From Variovorax paradoxus_P (GTDB taxonomy: Bacteria; Pseudomonadota; Gammaproteobacteria; Burkholderiales; Burkholderiaceae_C): a stretch of 64,000 nt of DNA. A program made the position numbers and the translations under genes. Under the pieces are notes generated by a model. It was given only the letters and a program-made list of their open reading frames with translations, had not been told where the DNA came from and did not search any database. The stretch is from NCBI RefSeq assembly GCF_050627025.1, contig NZ_CP192472.1; one strand, written 5' to 3'. Below, piece by piece: positions 41,823 through 51,146 of this stretch. Numbering within the stretch: the first letter of the stretch is position 1; each line of letters begins with the position of its first letter.

Positions 41823-42617
41823 ATGAACACACTCTCCACTCCCGCGGCGCCGTCGGCGCTGGTCCATCCGTCTATCCATCCGGACGAGCGCGCCGCGCGC
41901 GAACAGCTTGCGGCCTGCTATCGCGTGTTTGCGATGCTGGGCTGGACCGAGATGATCTACAACCACATCACGCTGCGGCTGCCCGACAGCGTGACGGGTG
42001 GAGAGAAGCAGTTCCTCATCAACCCCTTCGGCCTGCACTACAGCGAGGTCACGGCCAGCAACCTGGTGAAGATCGACCTGCAGGGCAAGGTGCTCGACGG
42101 TTCCACCTATCCGGTCAACCCGGCCGGCTTCACAGTGCACGCGGCCATTCATGACGGCCTGCCCGGCGCGCACTGCGTGATGCACACGCACACCACGGCC
42201 GGCGTGGCCGTGGCCTGCCTGCAGGGTGGCCTGCAGCAGACCAATTTCTATACCGCGCAGCTGCATGGCATGGTGGCCTACCACGACTTCGAGGGCATCA
42301 CCATTCATGCCGACGAAGGCCCGCGCCTCCTCAAGAGCATCGGCAACCGCAATGCGGTGATTCTGCGCAACCATGGGCTGCTGGCCTGGGGCCAGACCCT
42401 GCCGCAGACCTTCGCCATTCTGTGGACCCTCCAGCGCGCATGCGAAGTGCAGATGGCCACCTTTTCGATGGGCGCCGCCATTCCGGTGAGCGAGGAAATC
42501 GCCGAGCGCTGCACGCGCGATGCACTGCAGTTCAGCCCCGAGCATGGCGCGGGGCAAGATGTGTTCGATGCGCTGGTGCGCCAGGTCGACCGCATCGACC
42601 CGAGCTACAGAAACTGA
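41823..42617 (+). CDS. Class II aldolase/adducin-family protein
   Basis: A 264-residue protein of the AraD/FucA/adducin fold. The zinc-binding His pair is in CVMHTHTTAGVA and a further His in VILRNHGLLAWGQ. MIYNHITLRLPD and FLINPFGLHYSEVTASNLVKIDLQGKVL are typical of the adducin-like branch. Reactions in this branch vary (aldolase, decarboxylase, epimerase). Context with the dehydratase upstream and reductase-like gene downstream suggests hydroxy-acid catabolism. Confidence 0.88.
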   Translation: MNTLSTPAAPSALVHPSIHPDERAAREQLAACYRVFAMLGWTEMIYNHITLRLPDSVTGGEKQFLINPFGLHYSEVTASNLVKIDLQGKVLDGSTYPVNPAGFTVHAAIHDGLPGAHCVMHTHTTAGVAVACLQGGLQQTNFYTAQLHGMVAYHDFEGITIHADEGPRLLKSIGNRNAVILRNHGLLAWGQTLPQTFAILWTLQRACEVQMATFSMGAAIPVSEEIAERCTRDALQFSPEHGAGQDVFDALVRQVDRIDPSYRN

Positions 42618-42630
42618 GGCGGCCTCTTTC

Positions 42631-43608
42631 ATGAAGATTTGCATCTACGGCGCCGGCGCAATCGGCGGATGGATCGGCGCCGGCCTGGCGCAGGCCGGCG
42701 AGCGGCTCAACGTGGTGGCACGCGGCGCCACGCTCGAGGCGCTGCAGCAAGATGGCCTTTCATTGATGCGCGGCGACGTGCGCACGCGCGTGCCGGTCAA
42801 TGCGGTGGCCGACCCGGAGTCGCTCGGCACGCAAGACCTGGTGGTCATTGCCGTCAAGGCGCCCGCGCTGGCCGGCGTGGCCGAACGCATCGGCCCGCTC
42901 ATCGGGCCCGACACCGTCGTGCTGGTTGCGATGAACGGCGTGCCGTGGTGGTTTCTTGAAGGCGGCTTCGGCGGTGCCATCACCGGCCACCGCCTGGCAG
43001 CAGTCGATCCGGACGGAGCGATTGCAAGGGCCATTCCCGCGCGCAACGTGATCGGCTGCGTGGTGCACGCGAGCTGCTCGCTAGATGCGCCAGGCGTGGT
43101 GCGGCATCACTTCGGCAACGGGTTGATCGTGGGCGAACCCTCGGGCGAGGCCACGCCGCGCGTGAAGAAGCTGGTCGAGCTGCTCAAGAGCGGCGGCTTC
43201 GACACCACGCTGTCGCCGCAGATCCAGAAAGACGTGTGGTTCAAGCTCTGGGGCAACATGACCGTGAACCCGATCAGCGCGCTCACGGGCACCACCACAG
43301 ACCTGATCATGGGCGACGACTATGTGCGTGGCTTCATCTCGGCCGTGATGCTCGAAGCGAAAGAAATCGGGCGCCGCATCGGCATCGAGATCACCCAGAG
43401 CCCCGAAGACCGGCATGCGGTAACGATGAAGCTCGGCGCGTTCAAGACCTCGATGCTGCAAGACGTGGAGGCCGGCCGGTCCGTAGAGCTGGATGCGCTG
43501 GTCACGGTGGTGCGCGAGCTGGGCGAACTGACTGCGGTTGCCACGCCGTTCACCGATGCGCTGCTGGGATTGGCGCGGCTGCGGATGCGGCAGCTCGGGC
43601 TGTACTGA
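42631..43608 (+). CDS. Ketopantoate-reductase-family (PanE/ApbA) oxidoreductase
   Basis: A 325-residue NADP-dependent reductase. The Rossmann motif is ICIYGAGAIGGWIGAGLAQAG at the N terminus. VVIAVKAPAL and the C-terminal domain KDVWFKLWGNMTVNPISALTG carry the conserved Lys and Asn. It is the last gene of the plus-strand run that begins at hpaR. Such paralogues beside catabolic genes often reduce other 2-oxo acids rather than ketopantoate, so panE is not assigned. Confidence 0.87.
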   Translation: MKICIYGAGAIGGWIGAGLAQAGERLNVVARGATLEALQQDGLSLMRGDVRTRVPVNAVADPESLGTQDLVVIAVKAPALAGVAERIGPLIGPDTVVLVAMNGVPWWFLEGGFGGAITGHRLAAVDPDGAIARAIPARNVIGCVVHASCSLDAPGVVRHHFGNGLIVGEPSGEATPRVKKLVELLKSGGFDTTLSPQIQKDVWFKLWGNMTVNPISALTGTTTDLIMGDDYVRGFISAVMLEAKEIGRRIGIEITQSPEDRHAVTMKLGAFKTSMLQDVEAGRSVELDALVTVVRELGELTAVATPFTDALLGLARLRMRQLGLY

Positions 43609-43659
43609 GCAGCATTGCGAGAGGAGAAGGCGCACCACCCGGTGCCCTCCATCGTGGGC

Positions 43660-44436
43660 CTACCAGCGTTTTTCGGGGGCGGCCGCCAGCGTTTCGGTAC
43701 ACCTGGCCACCGCCTTCGCGCGCTCCTCGCGCAGCCGCTGCCAGTTGTCGGCCTTCCACTGCGTCCACGCCACGGGCTCCGATTGATAGAAGCACTCGAG
43801 CGGCGGGCGCATGAAGCCCGGACGGCCCAGCTCGGCACCGAACTTCAGGCGGAACAGCTCGTCCGTGCCCGCCAGGTTCTCGTAGACAAGGTGCCACGGC
43901 CCCGAGTTCAGGGGCGTGTCGGCTTCTTTCTGAACCTTTCGCGCTTCTTCGATTTCCTCGGGCGTCGAGCCATCCGTCAGTGCTGTTGCATACGCCGCTT
44001 CGGCGCGCTTGCGATAGATGTCGGTGGCGACCTTGCTCAAGGCATCGTTCAGCTCGGTGATGCCCGGGTTGACGGCCAAGGGATCGTCCTTCTGCTCTTC
44101 CAACATCACGCCGCCCAGGTCGTCCTTCGAGAAGCCCTGTGCGCCGATGGCGAGCCTGCCCGCGATCAAGGTAGTTGCCACGTTCAGCGCGACCTGAGTC
44201 GCGACGTGATTGCCCGTGTCTTCGCGCCGGACCACGCGAAGCCGTTCGATGCCAGGCTTGTAGACGCCGCGAGTGAAGCGCAGCCGGGTTTGCGGGGCCG
44301 CAGCATCCTGTGCAGCCGGAGCGACCGGTGACAGCGGCGGGGTGGCTGGGGCGTCGGCGGCATGCGCCGGAAACCCGCCGATGGCCAGCACCATGCCGCA
44401 GGTGAAAGCGGCGTGCAGTTGTTTTTTAAAAGTCAT
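43660..44436 (-). CDS. Exported protein of unknown function
   Basis: A 258-residue protein. The start at 44436 has GGAGGAAGA upstream and gives a signal peptide (MTFKKQLHAAFTCGMVLAIGGFPAHAADA). A Pro/Ala-rich stretch follows, then a mixed alpha/beta region with no motif I know (VYKPGIERLRVVRREDTGNHVATQ; GPWHLVYENLAGTDELFRLKFGAEL). There is one Cys near ECFYQSEP and another near the C terminus (VARCTET). It follows the membrane protein encoded at 44556-45290 on the same strand. Confidence 0.72.
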   Translation of the reverse strand: MTFKKQLHAAFTCGMVLAIGGFPAHAADAPATPPLSPVAPAAQDAAAPQTRLRFTRGVYKPGIERLRVVRREDTGNHVATQVALNVATTLIAGRLAIGAQGFSKDDLGGVMLEEQKDDPLAVNPGITELNDALSKVATDIYRKRAEAAYATALTDGSTPEEIEEARKVQKEADTPLNSGPWHLVYENLAGTDELFRLKFGAELGRPGFMRPPLECFYQSEPVAWTQWKADNWQRLREERAKAVARCTETLAAAPEKRW

Positions 44437-44555
44437 GTGAACAGTTCTTCCTCCGGCCGGAATTGTCATGGCCGGAGGGGCGCCCGACAGGCGAGCGCCC
44501 TGAAGAATTCACGCGTTTGTGTGCAGTGCGACAGGTGACCGCAGCCGGAACGCAC

Positions 44556-45290
44556 TCAGTGCTTTTTCAGCAGGGTCCTCACGGCCTCGGGCAGCGAATT
44601 GACCTCGGGCATGAAGCGGTCGAGCACCGCGCCCAAAACCACCGCGCACAACACGGCCCCGAGCAGCGGCTTCCAGGTCAGCCGCACTGCCGCCATCAGC
44701 CAACCCTCGCGCGCCACGCGCACCGCGGCCCGGGCAGACACGTACGAGAACGCCACTTCGATGGCCACGGCCAGCAGCGCATCCCAGCTGAAGTAGAGCA
44801 GCACCAGCGAACCGGCGCCGAGTACGACGGCAACGCAGATCAGAAAAATGGCGACCACCGGCACCACGATGATGGCGCCTTCGTCGGCACTGCCCGCAAC
44901 CTCGAACGCGCCGCTGGCCGCATCGGAAAGCACGCCGCCCTCGTCAGCGGTGACCGTGCCGGACGGATGATTGTGCGAACCGCCACCGAGGTCGAGATCA
45001 GGTACATCGACGTCGAAGTCGACGCTGCGGCGCTCGACCAGCCGCTTGGCCCACCAGCGCAACACCAGCAGGTAGCCGAGGTACCCCACGCCCAGCGTGA
45101 GCAAATAGCGCACCGCCAGAGATTGCACGTCGAACACATGCATCTGCAACGCAGACACGCCCCACATCAGCAGCAGCGTAAAGGTGCCGATCAGGATGCC
45201 GTGCGTGCGCAGGCTGTAGTTGCGATGAAGGTCGCGCTCGAGTTGCGTTTCCCAGAGGCGCACCGAGCGCCAGTTGGAAAGAACCTTCAT
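44556..45290 (-). CDS. Multi-pass membrane protein of unknown function
   Basis: A 244-residue protein with an N-terminal cytoplasmic stretch rich in Arg (NWRSVRLWETQLERDLHRNY), TM segments at about 33-50 and 60-77, an acidic loop (VDFDVDVPDLDLGGGSHNHPSG), and two or three TM segments from about 140 onward. The start overlaps the alr stop (ATGA), so it is coupled to alanine racemase. I see no known domain. Confidence 0.72.
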   Translation of the reverse strand: MKVLSNWRSVRLWETQLERDLHRNYSLRTHGILIGTFTLLLMWGVSALQMHVFDVQSLAVRYLLTLGVGYLGYLLVLRWWAKRLVERRSVDFDVDVPDLDLGGGSHNHPSGTVTADEGGVLSDAASGAFEVAGSADEGAIIVVPVVAIFLICVAVVLGAGSLVLLYFSWDALLAVAIEVAFSYVSARAAVRVAREGWLMAAVRLTWKPLLGAVLCAVVLGAVLDRFMPEVNSLPEAVRTLLKKH

Positions 45291-46384
45291 TCGTCGGCGG
45301 GAGCGAACGGCACGCGCGGGGCCACCGCGCACATGAGCTCGTAGCCGACGGTGCCGGCGGCCTGCGCAACCTCGTCGATGGGCAGCACGGCGCCGGTCGA
45401 GGCCGAACGGCCCCACAGCATGACCTCGGCGCCAAACCCGGCGTCGGGCACGGGCGTGAGGTCGACGGTGATCATGTCCATGCTCACGCGGCCGACCATG
45501 CGAGTGCGCACGCCGTTCACCAGCACCGGAGTGCCGGTGTTGCAGTGGCGCGGATAGCCGTCGGCATAGCCGACCGCCGCCACGCCGATGGTGAGCGGCC
45601 TGTCGGCCGTGAAGTTGGAGCCATAGCCGATGGTGTCGCCCGCCTTCAGCTGCTGCACCCCGATGAGCCTGGTCGCGAGCGTCATGGTGGGCTGCAGCTG
45701 CCAATGCGCGGTGTCGTGCTGCGGAAAGTCGGGTGCGCTGCCGTACAGCACGATGCCCGGGCGCACCCAGTCGCCGCGGGCCTGGGAGGCGTGGCGCAAG
45801 GTGGCGGCGCTGTTCGCAATGGAACGCTCGCCCGGCAGGTCGCGCGTGACGCGCTCGAACACCTCGAGCTGGTGCGCAATGCCGCGCGGGCCGTCGGCGT
45901 CGCTGAAATGCGTCATCAGCGAAATCTCGTCGACCTGCGGCAGCGCGTTGAGGCGCGTCCAGGCCGAGCCGAAGCGCTCGGGCGCAAAGCCCAGGCGGTT
46001 CATGCCGGAATTCATCTTGAGAAACACGCGCTGCGGCTTGAGCGTCTTGTGGGCCGCGAGCATGTCGATCTGCTCGTCGCAGTGCACCGTGTGCCACAGG
46101 TCGAGGCGCGAGCAAAGCTCCAGGTCGCGTGCATCGAACACGCCTTCGAGCAGCAGCACGGGGCCGCGCCAGCCGAGTGCGCGCACGCGTTCTGCCTCGG
46201 CCAGGTCGAGCAGCGCAAATCCATCGGCACCGCGAAGGCCCTCATACACCCGTTCGATGCCATGGCCATAGGCATTGGCCTTGACCACAGCCCAGACACG
46301 GGCATCGACCGCGGCGCGGCGCACCCGGTCGAGGTTGTGGCGAAGTGCGGCGGTATGGACGCTTGCAAGGATGGGACGCGGCAT
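45287..46384 (-). CDS. alr: Alanine racemase
   Basis: A 365-residue fold-type III PLP enzyme making D-alanine for peptidoglycan. The PLP-binding Lys is in VWAVVKANAYGHG, the catalytic Tyr in DTIGYGSNF, and GRVSMDMITVD is the other active-site loop. The length is normal. The divergent lplT gene starts 170 bp away. Confidence 0.95.
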   Translation of the reverse strand: MPRPILASVHTAALRHNLDRVRRAAVDARVWAVVKANAYGHGIERVYEGLRGADGFALLDLAEAERVRALGWRGPVLLLEGVFDARDLELCSRLDLWHTVHCDEQIDMLAAHKTLKPQRVFLKMNSGMNRLGFAPERFGSAWTRLNALPQVDEISLMTHFSDADGPRGIAHQLEVFERVTRDLPGERSIANSAATLRHASQARGDWVRPGIVLYGSAPDFPQHDTAHWQLQPTMTLATRLIGVQQLKAGDTIGYGSNFTADRPLTIGVAAVGYADGYPRHCNTGTPVLVNGVRTRMVGRVSMDMITVDLTPVPDAGFGAEVMLWGRSASTGAVLPIDEVAQAAGTVGYELMCAVAPRVPFAPADE

Positions 46385-46554
46385 GGGAGACGTCGGTTGG
46401 TGAATAGTTGGGTTTTAGCATCTTCCCGCGTCGGGCCGTCCAGGGTGGGAACGCTGATTTCGCAGTCTTACCCCCATGCTATAACCGCCCATTCGCCAAA
46501 AAGACGCGACACTTTCTCACTACTGCCAGCACCTACTGGCCAGCCAGCCCATCG

Positions 46555-47859
46555 ATGAAGCGCGGTTTCTACACGATCATGTCGGCCCAGTTCTTTTCGT
46601 CGCTGGCCGACAACGCGATCTTTGTCGTGGCGGTCGAGCTCATGCGCAGCGCGGGAGCGGCCGAATGGCAGCGCGCGGCCCTGGTGCCGATCTTCGCCGT
46701 CTTCTATGTGGTGCTGGCACCGCTGGTGGGCGCCTTCGCCGATGCCTTGCCCAAGGGGCGGGTCATGTTCATCAGCAACGCGATCAAGGTGATCGGCTGC
46801 CTGATGATGCTGTTCGGCTCGCACCCGCTGCTTTCGTATTCGATCGTCGGGCTTGGCGCCGCGGCCTATTCCCCGGCCAAGTACGGCATATTGACCGAGC
46901 TGCTGCCGGCTTCGCAGTTGGTAAAAGCCAACGGATGGATCGAAGGGCTCACCATCGCCTCGATTCTGCTGGGCATCGTGCTCGGCGGCTCGCTGGTGGG
47001 GCACGCGGTGTCGACCCGGTTGCTGGCGTTCGACATTCCGCTCATCGAGACCGGCATCGATTCGCCGGCTGAAGCGGCCATTGCGGTGCTGATTTTTGTC
47101 TACGCACTGGCAGCCTGGTTCAACACGCGCATTCCGCACACCGGCGTCGAGATGCGCCCGCTGCGCGCCAACCCCGAGCACGGGCTGGTCCGCAACATGT
47201 TTTCGCTGCTGCCCGATTTCTGGCATTGCAATGCACGCCTGTGGCGCGACAAGCTGGGACAGATCTCGCTTGCCACCACCACGCTCTTCTGGGGCGCCGG
47301 CGCAAACCTCAAGTACATCGTGCTGGCCTGGGCCTCGCTTGCGCTCAACTACAACACCACGCAGGCCACGGCGCTCACCGGCGTGGTGACCATCGGCATG
47401 GCGGTGGGCGCCATCGTCGCTTCGATGCGCATGCGCCTGGACATGGCCACCCGCGTGATTCCCATGGGCGTTGCCATGGGCGTGCTGGTGATCAGCATGA
47501 ACCTGATCGGCAACGTGTGGATCGCCGTGCCGTTCCTCATTCTGCTGGGCGGGCTGGGCGGCTTCCTGGTGGTGCCGATGAACGCGCTGCTGCAGCACCG
47601 CGGCCATAACCTGATGGGCGCCGGCCGTTCCATTGCCGTACAGAATTTCAACGAACAGGCCTGCATCCTGCTGCTTGGCGGCTTCTACAGCGCCTGCACC
47701 GGGCTGGGCCTGTCGGCCTATGCGGCCATTGGCGCCTTCGGCGGGGTGGTGGCGGGCTGCATGTGGATCATCCAGCGCTGGCATCATCACAACCTGCGCA
47801 AATATCCCGAAGAAGTCGAGCACCTGCTCGCCATCGCCCGTAGCGACAAGCATCATTGA
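46555..47859 (+). CDS. lplT: Lysophospholipid transporter LplT
   Basis: A 434-residue MFS flippase with about 12 hydrophobic segments. MKRGFYTIMSAQFFSSLADNAIFVVA and AAYSPAKYGILTELLPASQLVKANGWIEG are the LplT signature regions. It returns lysophosphatidylethanolamine to the inner leaflet. Its usual fusion or neighbour (Aas acyltransferase) is not here. The start at 46555 is chosen by homology. A TATAAC hexamer at 46480-46485 is a possible -10. A family-B repeat begins 3 bp after the stop. Confidence 0.92.
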   Translation: MKRGFYTIMSAQFFSSLADNAIFVVAVELMRSAGAAEWQRAALVPIFAVFYVVLAPLVGAFADALPKGRVMFISNAIKVIGCLMMLFGSHPLLSYSIVGLGAAAYSPAKYGILTELLPASQLVKANGWIEGLTIASILLGIVLGGSLVGHAVSTRLLAFDIPLIETGIDSPAEAAIAVLIFVYALAAWFNTRIPHTGVEMRPLRANPEHGLVRNMFSLLPDFWHCNARLWRDKLGQISLATTTLFWGAGANLKYIVLAWASLALNYNTTQATALTGVVTIGMAVGAIVASMRMRLDMATRVIPMGVAMGVLVISMNLIGNVWIAVPFLILLGGLGGFLVVPMNALLQHRGHNLMGAGRSIAVQNFNEQACILLLGGFYSACTGLGLSAYAAIGAFGGVVAGCMWIIQRWHHHNLRKYPEEVEHLLAIARSDKHH

Positions 47860-47862
47860 TCT

Positions 47863-47958
47863 CCCCCAGGCTGCGCGCACTTCGTGTCGCTTCGCCCACC
47901 CCCTCACCGGGGGCAACACCGGTGGCCCGGCAAAGCCGGTTCCACGGTGTTCCACGAA
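47863..47958 (+). repeat. Dispersed repeat family B, copy 1
   Basis: About 96 bp closely matching the reverse complement of 56068-56164. It begins CCCCCAGG and contains GCGCACTTCGTGTCGCTTCGCC, a CCCCC/GGGGG hairpin, and a longer stem AACACC...GGTGTT enclosing CCGGC-AAA-GCCGG. It starts 3 bp after the lplT stop. The other copy also begins directly after a stop codon, in the same orientation. Confidence 0.88.
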
Positions 47959-47970
47959 AAATCCTCCACC

Positions 47971-48864
47971 ATGGCTGCCCTCGCACTGATCTTCAACGCC
48001 TTTGTGTGGGGCGTTTCGTGGTTTCCGTTCCGTCACATCGAAAGCCATGGGCTGCACCCGGTGTGGACCACCTGCCTCGTCTACGTGGCAATTTCGCTCG
48101 CAATGGGCCTCTTTCGCCGGCATGCCTGGCGTGGCTTTGCGGCGTTTCCGATGCTGGTGGCGCTGGGCCTTGCAGCGGGCTTTACCAACCTGGGCTTCAA
48201 CTGGGCCGTCACGCAGGGCGACGTGGTTCGGGTGGTGCTGCTTTTCTACCTGATGCCGCTGTGGAGCGTGCTGCTGGGCTGGGCGATATTGGGCGAGCGG
48301 CCCACTGCAGGCGCGCTTGCGCGCGTGGCGCTGGCGCTTGTCGGCGTTGTGGTGGTGCTCAAGGCGCCGGGGGTCGACTGGCCAGTGCCTTCCAGCTTGC
48401 CGGACTGGCTGGGCGTGGCGGCCGGCTTCAGCTTTGCCGTGACCAACATTCTTCTGCGCCACCTGCACGGTGCCCCCGGTGAATCGCGCGCGCTGGCCAT
48501 GTTCTGCGGCTGCGCGCTGGTGTCCGGCATTGCCGCGGCCACCGGCACCCTGCTCAGTGCGTTTGTCTCTCCCCTGTCGGCCCAGCCCGGCTGGATCGGA
48601 TGGGCCGCGTTGCTGGGCGTGGGCTTCGTGGTGGCCAACTTCTGCCTGCAATACGGTGCGGCGCGGATGGCGGCCAGCGCCACCGCGGTCATCATGCTGT
48701 CGGAAGTGCTGTTCGCCAGCGTTTCGTCGGTGGCTCTGGGCGCCGCCGACATGAGCCCGCGCATCCTGGCCGGCGGCGCGCTGATCGTGCTGGCGGCCGT
48801 GTGGTCGGCGTTTGCACGAACGCCCGCACAGGGCGATGATCGCCTTTCGTCTCCCACCACCTGA
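47971..48864 (+). CDS. EamA/DMT-family permease
   Basis: A 297-residue inner-membrane protein with ten hydrophobic segments in two EamA repeats (LIFNAFVWGVSWFPFRHIESHG in the first, LPDWLGVAAGFSFAVTNILLRHL in the second). The substrate is unknown; such proteins often export metabolites or amino acids. The start at 47971 lies 12 bp past the repeat; the frame runs open through the repeat, but that part is not conserved coding sequence. Confidence 0.88.
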   Translation: MAALALIFNAFVWGVSWFPFRHIESHGLHPVWTTCLVYVAISLAMGLFRRHAWRGFAAFPMLVALGLAAGFTNLGFNWAVTQGDVVRVVLLFYLMPLWSVLLGWAILGERPTAGALARVALALVGVVVVLKAPGVDWPVPSSLPDWLGVAAGFSFAVTNILLRHLHGAPGESRALAMFCGCALVSGIAAATGTLLSAFVSPLSAQPGWIGWAALLGVGFVVANFCLQYGAARMAASATAVIMLSEVLFASVSSVALGAADMSPRILAGGALIVLAAVWSAFARTPAQGDDRLSSPTT

Positions 48865-48873
48865 GGTACGCGC

Positions 48874-49362
48874 ATGACCGGCATCTACGACTTCGAAGCC
48901 AGGCAGATCGACGGCAAGAGCGTGAAGCTCTCGGACTTTCGGGGCAAGGTGCTGCTGATCGTCAACACGGCCAGCAAGTGCGGCTTTACGCCGCAGTTCG
49001 CGGGCCTAGAGGCGCTGCATGAAAAGTATGCGGACCAGGGCCTGGTGGTGCTGGGTTTTCCGTCGAACCAGTTCGGCTCGCAAGACCCGGGCACCAACGA
49101 GGAAATCGGCGCCTTCTGCACCACCAACTACGGCGTGAGTTTTCCGATGATGGAAAAGATCGACGTCAACGGCAGCGGCGCCGCGCCGCTCTACCGGTGG
49201 CTCACCAAGGAGAAGCCGGGCCTCCTGGGCAGCACCGCCATCAAGTGGAACTTCACCAAGTTCCTGGTGGGGCGCGACGGCAAAGTGCAAAAGCGCTATG
49301 CGCCGCTCGACACGCCCGCTTCGCTCGCGACGGACATCGAAGCAGCGCTGGCGGCGGGCTGA
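48874..49362 (+). CDS. Glutathione peroxidase (thioredoxin-fold peroxidase)
   Basis: A 162-residue enzyme of the GPx/BtuE family. The catalytic tetrad residues are visible: Cys in VNTASKCGFTPQF, Gln in FPSNQFGSQDPG, and Trp with Asn in IKWNFTKFLV. It has Cys rather than selenocysteine, so in bacteria it often uses thioredoxin. It reduces peroxides in the cytoplasm. It follows the DMT gene by 9 bp. Confidence 0.94.
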   Translation: MTGIYDFEARQIDGKSVKLSDFRGKVLLIVNTASKCGFTPQFAGLEALHEKYADQGLVVLGFPSNQFGSQDPGTNEEIGAFCTTNYGVSFPMMEKIDVNGSGAAPLYRWLTKEKPGLLGSTAIKWNFTKFLVGRDGKVQKRYAPLDTPASLATDIEAALAAG

Positions 49363-49368
49363 GGCCAG

Positions 49369-49800
49369 TCAGAAGCGGAAGCTGGCGGTCTTGGGGCTGC
49401 CGCCCACCGTCACCGACTGGCTCTGGGCACTGCCGCCTGCTGTGGCCACGTCAACCGTATAGCGGCCGGGAGGCAAATCGACCAGGCAGACCGGCCCGCT
49501 GGCGCGCAACGCCAGCGAAGGCGCGCCACCGGCGCCCTTGATGTCGACTTGTACGTCCGCCAGGTAGGCCCCGTCGGAGCGCGCAAAAAGAAGGGCCAGC
49601 GGATGCTCCTTCATGGCCGCGCGCATGGCGTTGGATTCGTCCGAGCCGATGCCGCCGCACACATAGCGCACCGGGCCTTCGCCCTTCCACTGCGGCATGG
49701 CGGATTGCGCTTGCGCCCCAAGGGCACCGGCCGCGCAGGCAAACGCCAGCAAGGCACGCCGCAAGTTCGCCTGGACGATGAAAGCTTGAACGGAAGACAT
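49369..49800 (-). CDS. Small exported protein with carboxypeptidase-regulatory-like beta fold
   Basis: A 143-residue protein. The signal is RRALLAFACAAGALGAQAQ. The mature part has YVCGGIGSDESNAMRAAMKEHPLALLFAR and ends with a beta-rich segment (LVDLPPGRYTVDVATAGGSAQSQSVTVGG) typical of peptide-binding or surface beta-sandwich add-ons. The function is unknown. The start at 49800 is the first Met before the signal; the frame upstream of it lacks homology. Confidence 0.75.
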   Translation of the reverse strand: MSSVQAFIVQANLRRALLAFACAAGALGAQAQSAMPQWKGEGPVRYVCGGIGSDESNAMRAAMKEHPLALLFARSDGAYLADVQVDIKGAGGAPSLALRASGPVCLVDLPPGRYTVDVATAGGSAQSQSVTVGGSPKTASFRF

Positions 49801-49889
49801 GAGGCTTGCTCCTGGAAAAATCGGTGCCGCCATGATGCGGCGCAAGCAGCTTCCGCCCGAGTCGGACCAGGGCGCTCTTCGGTGTGCGA

Positions 49890-51122
49890 TCAGGCCGCTG
49901 CCAGGGCGGCGTCCAGCAGTTCCACCCAGTGGCGCACGGGGGTTTCCTGGCTGCCGCTCTGCAGGTGCGTGATGCAGCCTATGTTGGCCGAAGCGATGAC
50001 GCTCGGCTGCAATTGCCGCAGGTGGCCGAGCTTGCGGTCGCGCAGCGGATACGCCAGCTCTGGCTGCAGCACCGAATAGGTGCCTGCCGATCCGCAGCAC
50101 AGGTGAGCTTCGTTCATGGCCACGCGCACGTCGAAACCCAGCGCGCGCAAATGCGTCTCGACGCCGCCGCGCAGCTTCTGGCCGTGCTGCAGCGTGCACG
50201 GCGGGTGGTAGGCAACCACGCCCTCGGGGGCACGCACACGCGCCTTCAGGGCCGGCACCAGGGAGGGCAGCAGTTCGCTCAGGTCGCGCGTCAGCTCGCT
50301 GATGCGTGCCGCCTTGGCCGCGTAGGCCGGGTCGTGCTGCAGGATGTGCCCGTATTCGCGCACCGTAACGCCGCAGCCCGAGGCATTCATCACGATGGCT
50401 TCGACCTCGTCGCGTTCGACCTGCGGCCACCAGGCGTCGATGTTGGCGCGCATCTGCGCCTTGCCGCCCTCCTGGTCGTTAAGGTGAAACTTCACGGCGC
50501 CGCAGCAGCCCGCCTCTTGGGCGATCACGGTCTGGATGCCCGCCGCGTCGAGCACGCGCGCCGTCGCGGTGTTGATGTTGGGCATCATCGACGGCTGCAC
50601 GCAGCCCGCGAGCATGAGCACCTTGCGCGCGTGCGTGGCGGTGGGCCAGGCACCTGCGTCCTGCCTGGCGGGCACCTTGGCCTTGAGCGCATCGGGCAAC
50701 AGCCCGCGCACCGCCTGGCCGAGCTTCATTGCGGGCGCGAACAGCGGCGACGGCAAGCCCTCCTTCAGCAGCCAGCGCGTGGCCGCTTCCATGGCGGGCC
50801 GCGGCACTTTCTCGTCGACGATCTTGCGGCCGATGTCGACCAGGTGGCCGTACTGCACGCCGCTCGGGCAGGTGCTTTCGCAGTTGCGGCAGGTGAGGCA
50901 GCGGTCCAGGTGCAGCTGCGTGCTGCGCGTGGGCTCCTTGCCTTCGAGCACCTGCTTGATCAGGTAGATGCGCCCGCGCGGGCCATCGAGTTCGTCGCCG
51001 AGCAGCTGGTAGGTGGGGCAGGTGGCGGTGCAAAAGCCGCAGTGCACGCACTTGCGCAGAATGGCTTCGGCCTCGCGGCCTTCGTCGGTGTCGCGGAATT
51101 CAGGGGCGAGTTCGGTTTGCAT
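49890..51122 (-). CDS. glcF: Glycolate oxidase iron-sulfur subunit
   Basis: A 410-residue subunit. Two ferredoxin-type motifs are seen: CVHCGFCTATCPTYQ and CLTCRNCESTCPSG. Two CCG (Cys-Cys-Gly) domains follow (QEAGCCGAVKFHL and EAHLCCGSAGTYS). It passes electrons from GlcD/GlcE to the quinone pool. It is last of the glcDEF order, 24 bp after glcE. Confidence 0.95.
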   Translation of the reverse strand: MQTELAPEFRDTDEGREAEAILRKCVHCGFCTATCPTYQLLGDELDGPRGRIYLIKQVLEGKEPTRSTQLHLDRCLTCRNCESTCPSGVQYGHLVDIGRKIVDEKVPRPAMEAATRWLLKEGLPSPLFAPAMKLGQAVRGLLPDALKAKVPARQDAGAWPTATHARKVLMLAGCVQPSMMPNINTATARVLDAAGIQTVIAQEAGCCGAVKFHLNDQEGGKAQMRANIDAWWPQVERDEVEAIVMNASGCGVTVREYGHILQHDPAYAAKAARISELTRDLSELLPSLVPALKARVRAPEGVVAYHPPCTLQHGQKLRGGVETHLRALGFDVRVAMNEAHLCCGSAGTYSVLQPELAYPLRDRKLGHLRQLQPSVIASANIGCITHLQSGSQETPVRHWVELLDAALAAA

Positions 51123-51146
51123 CGCGGAAAGGTGTCGGTTGCTTTT

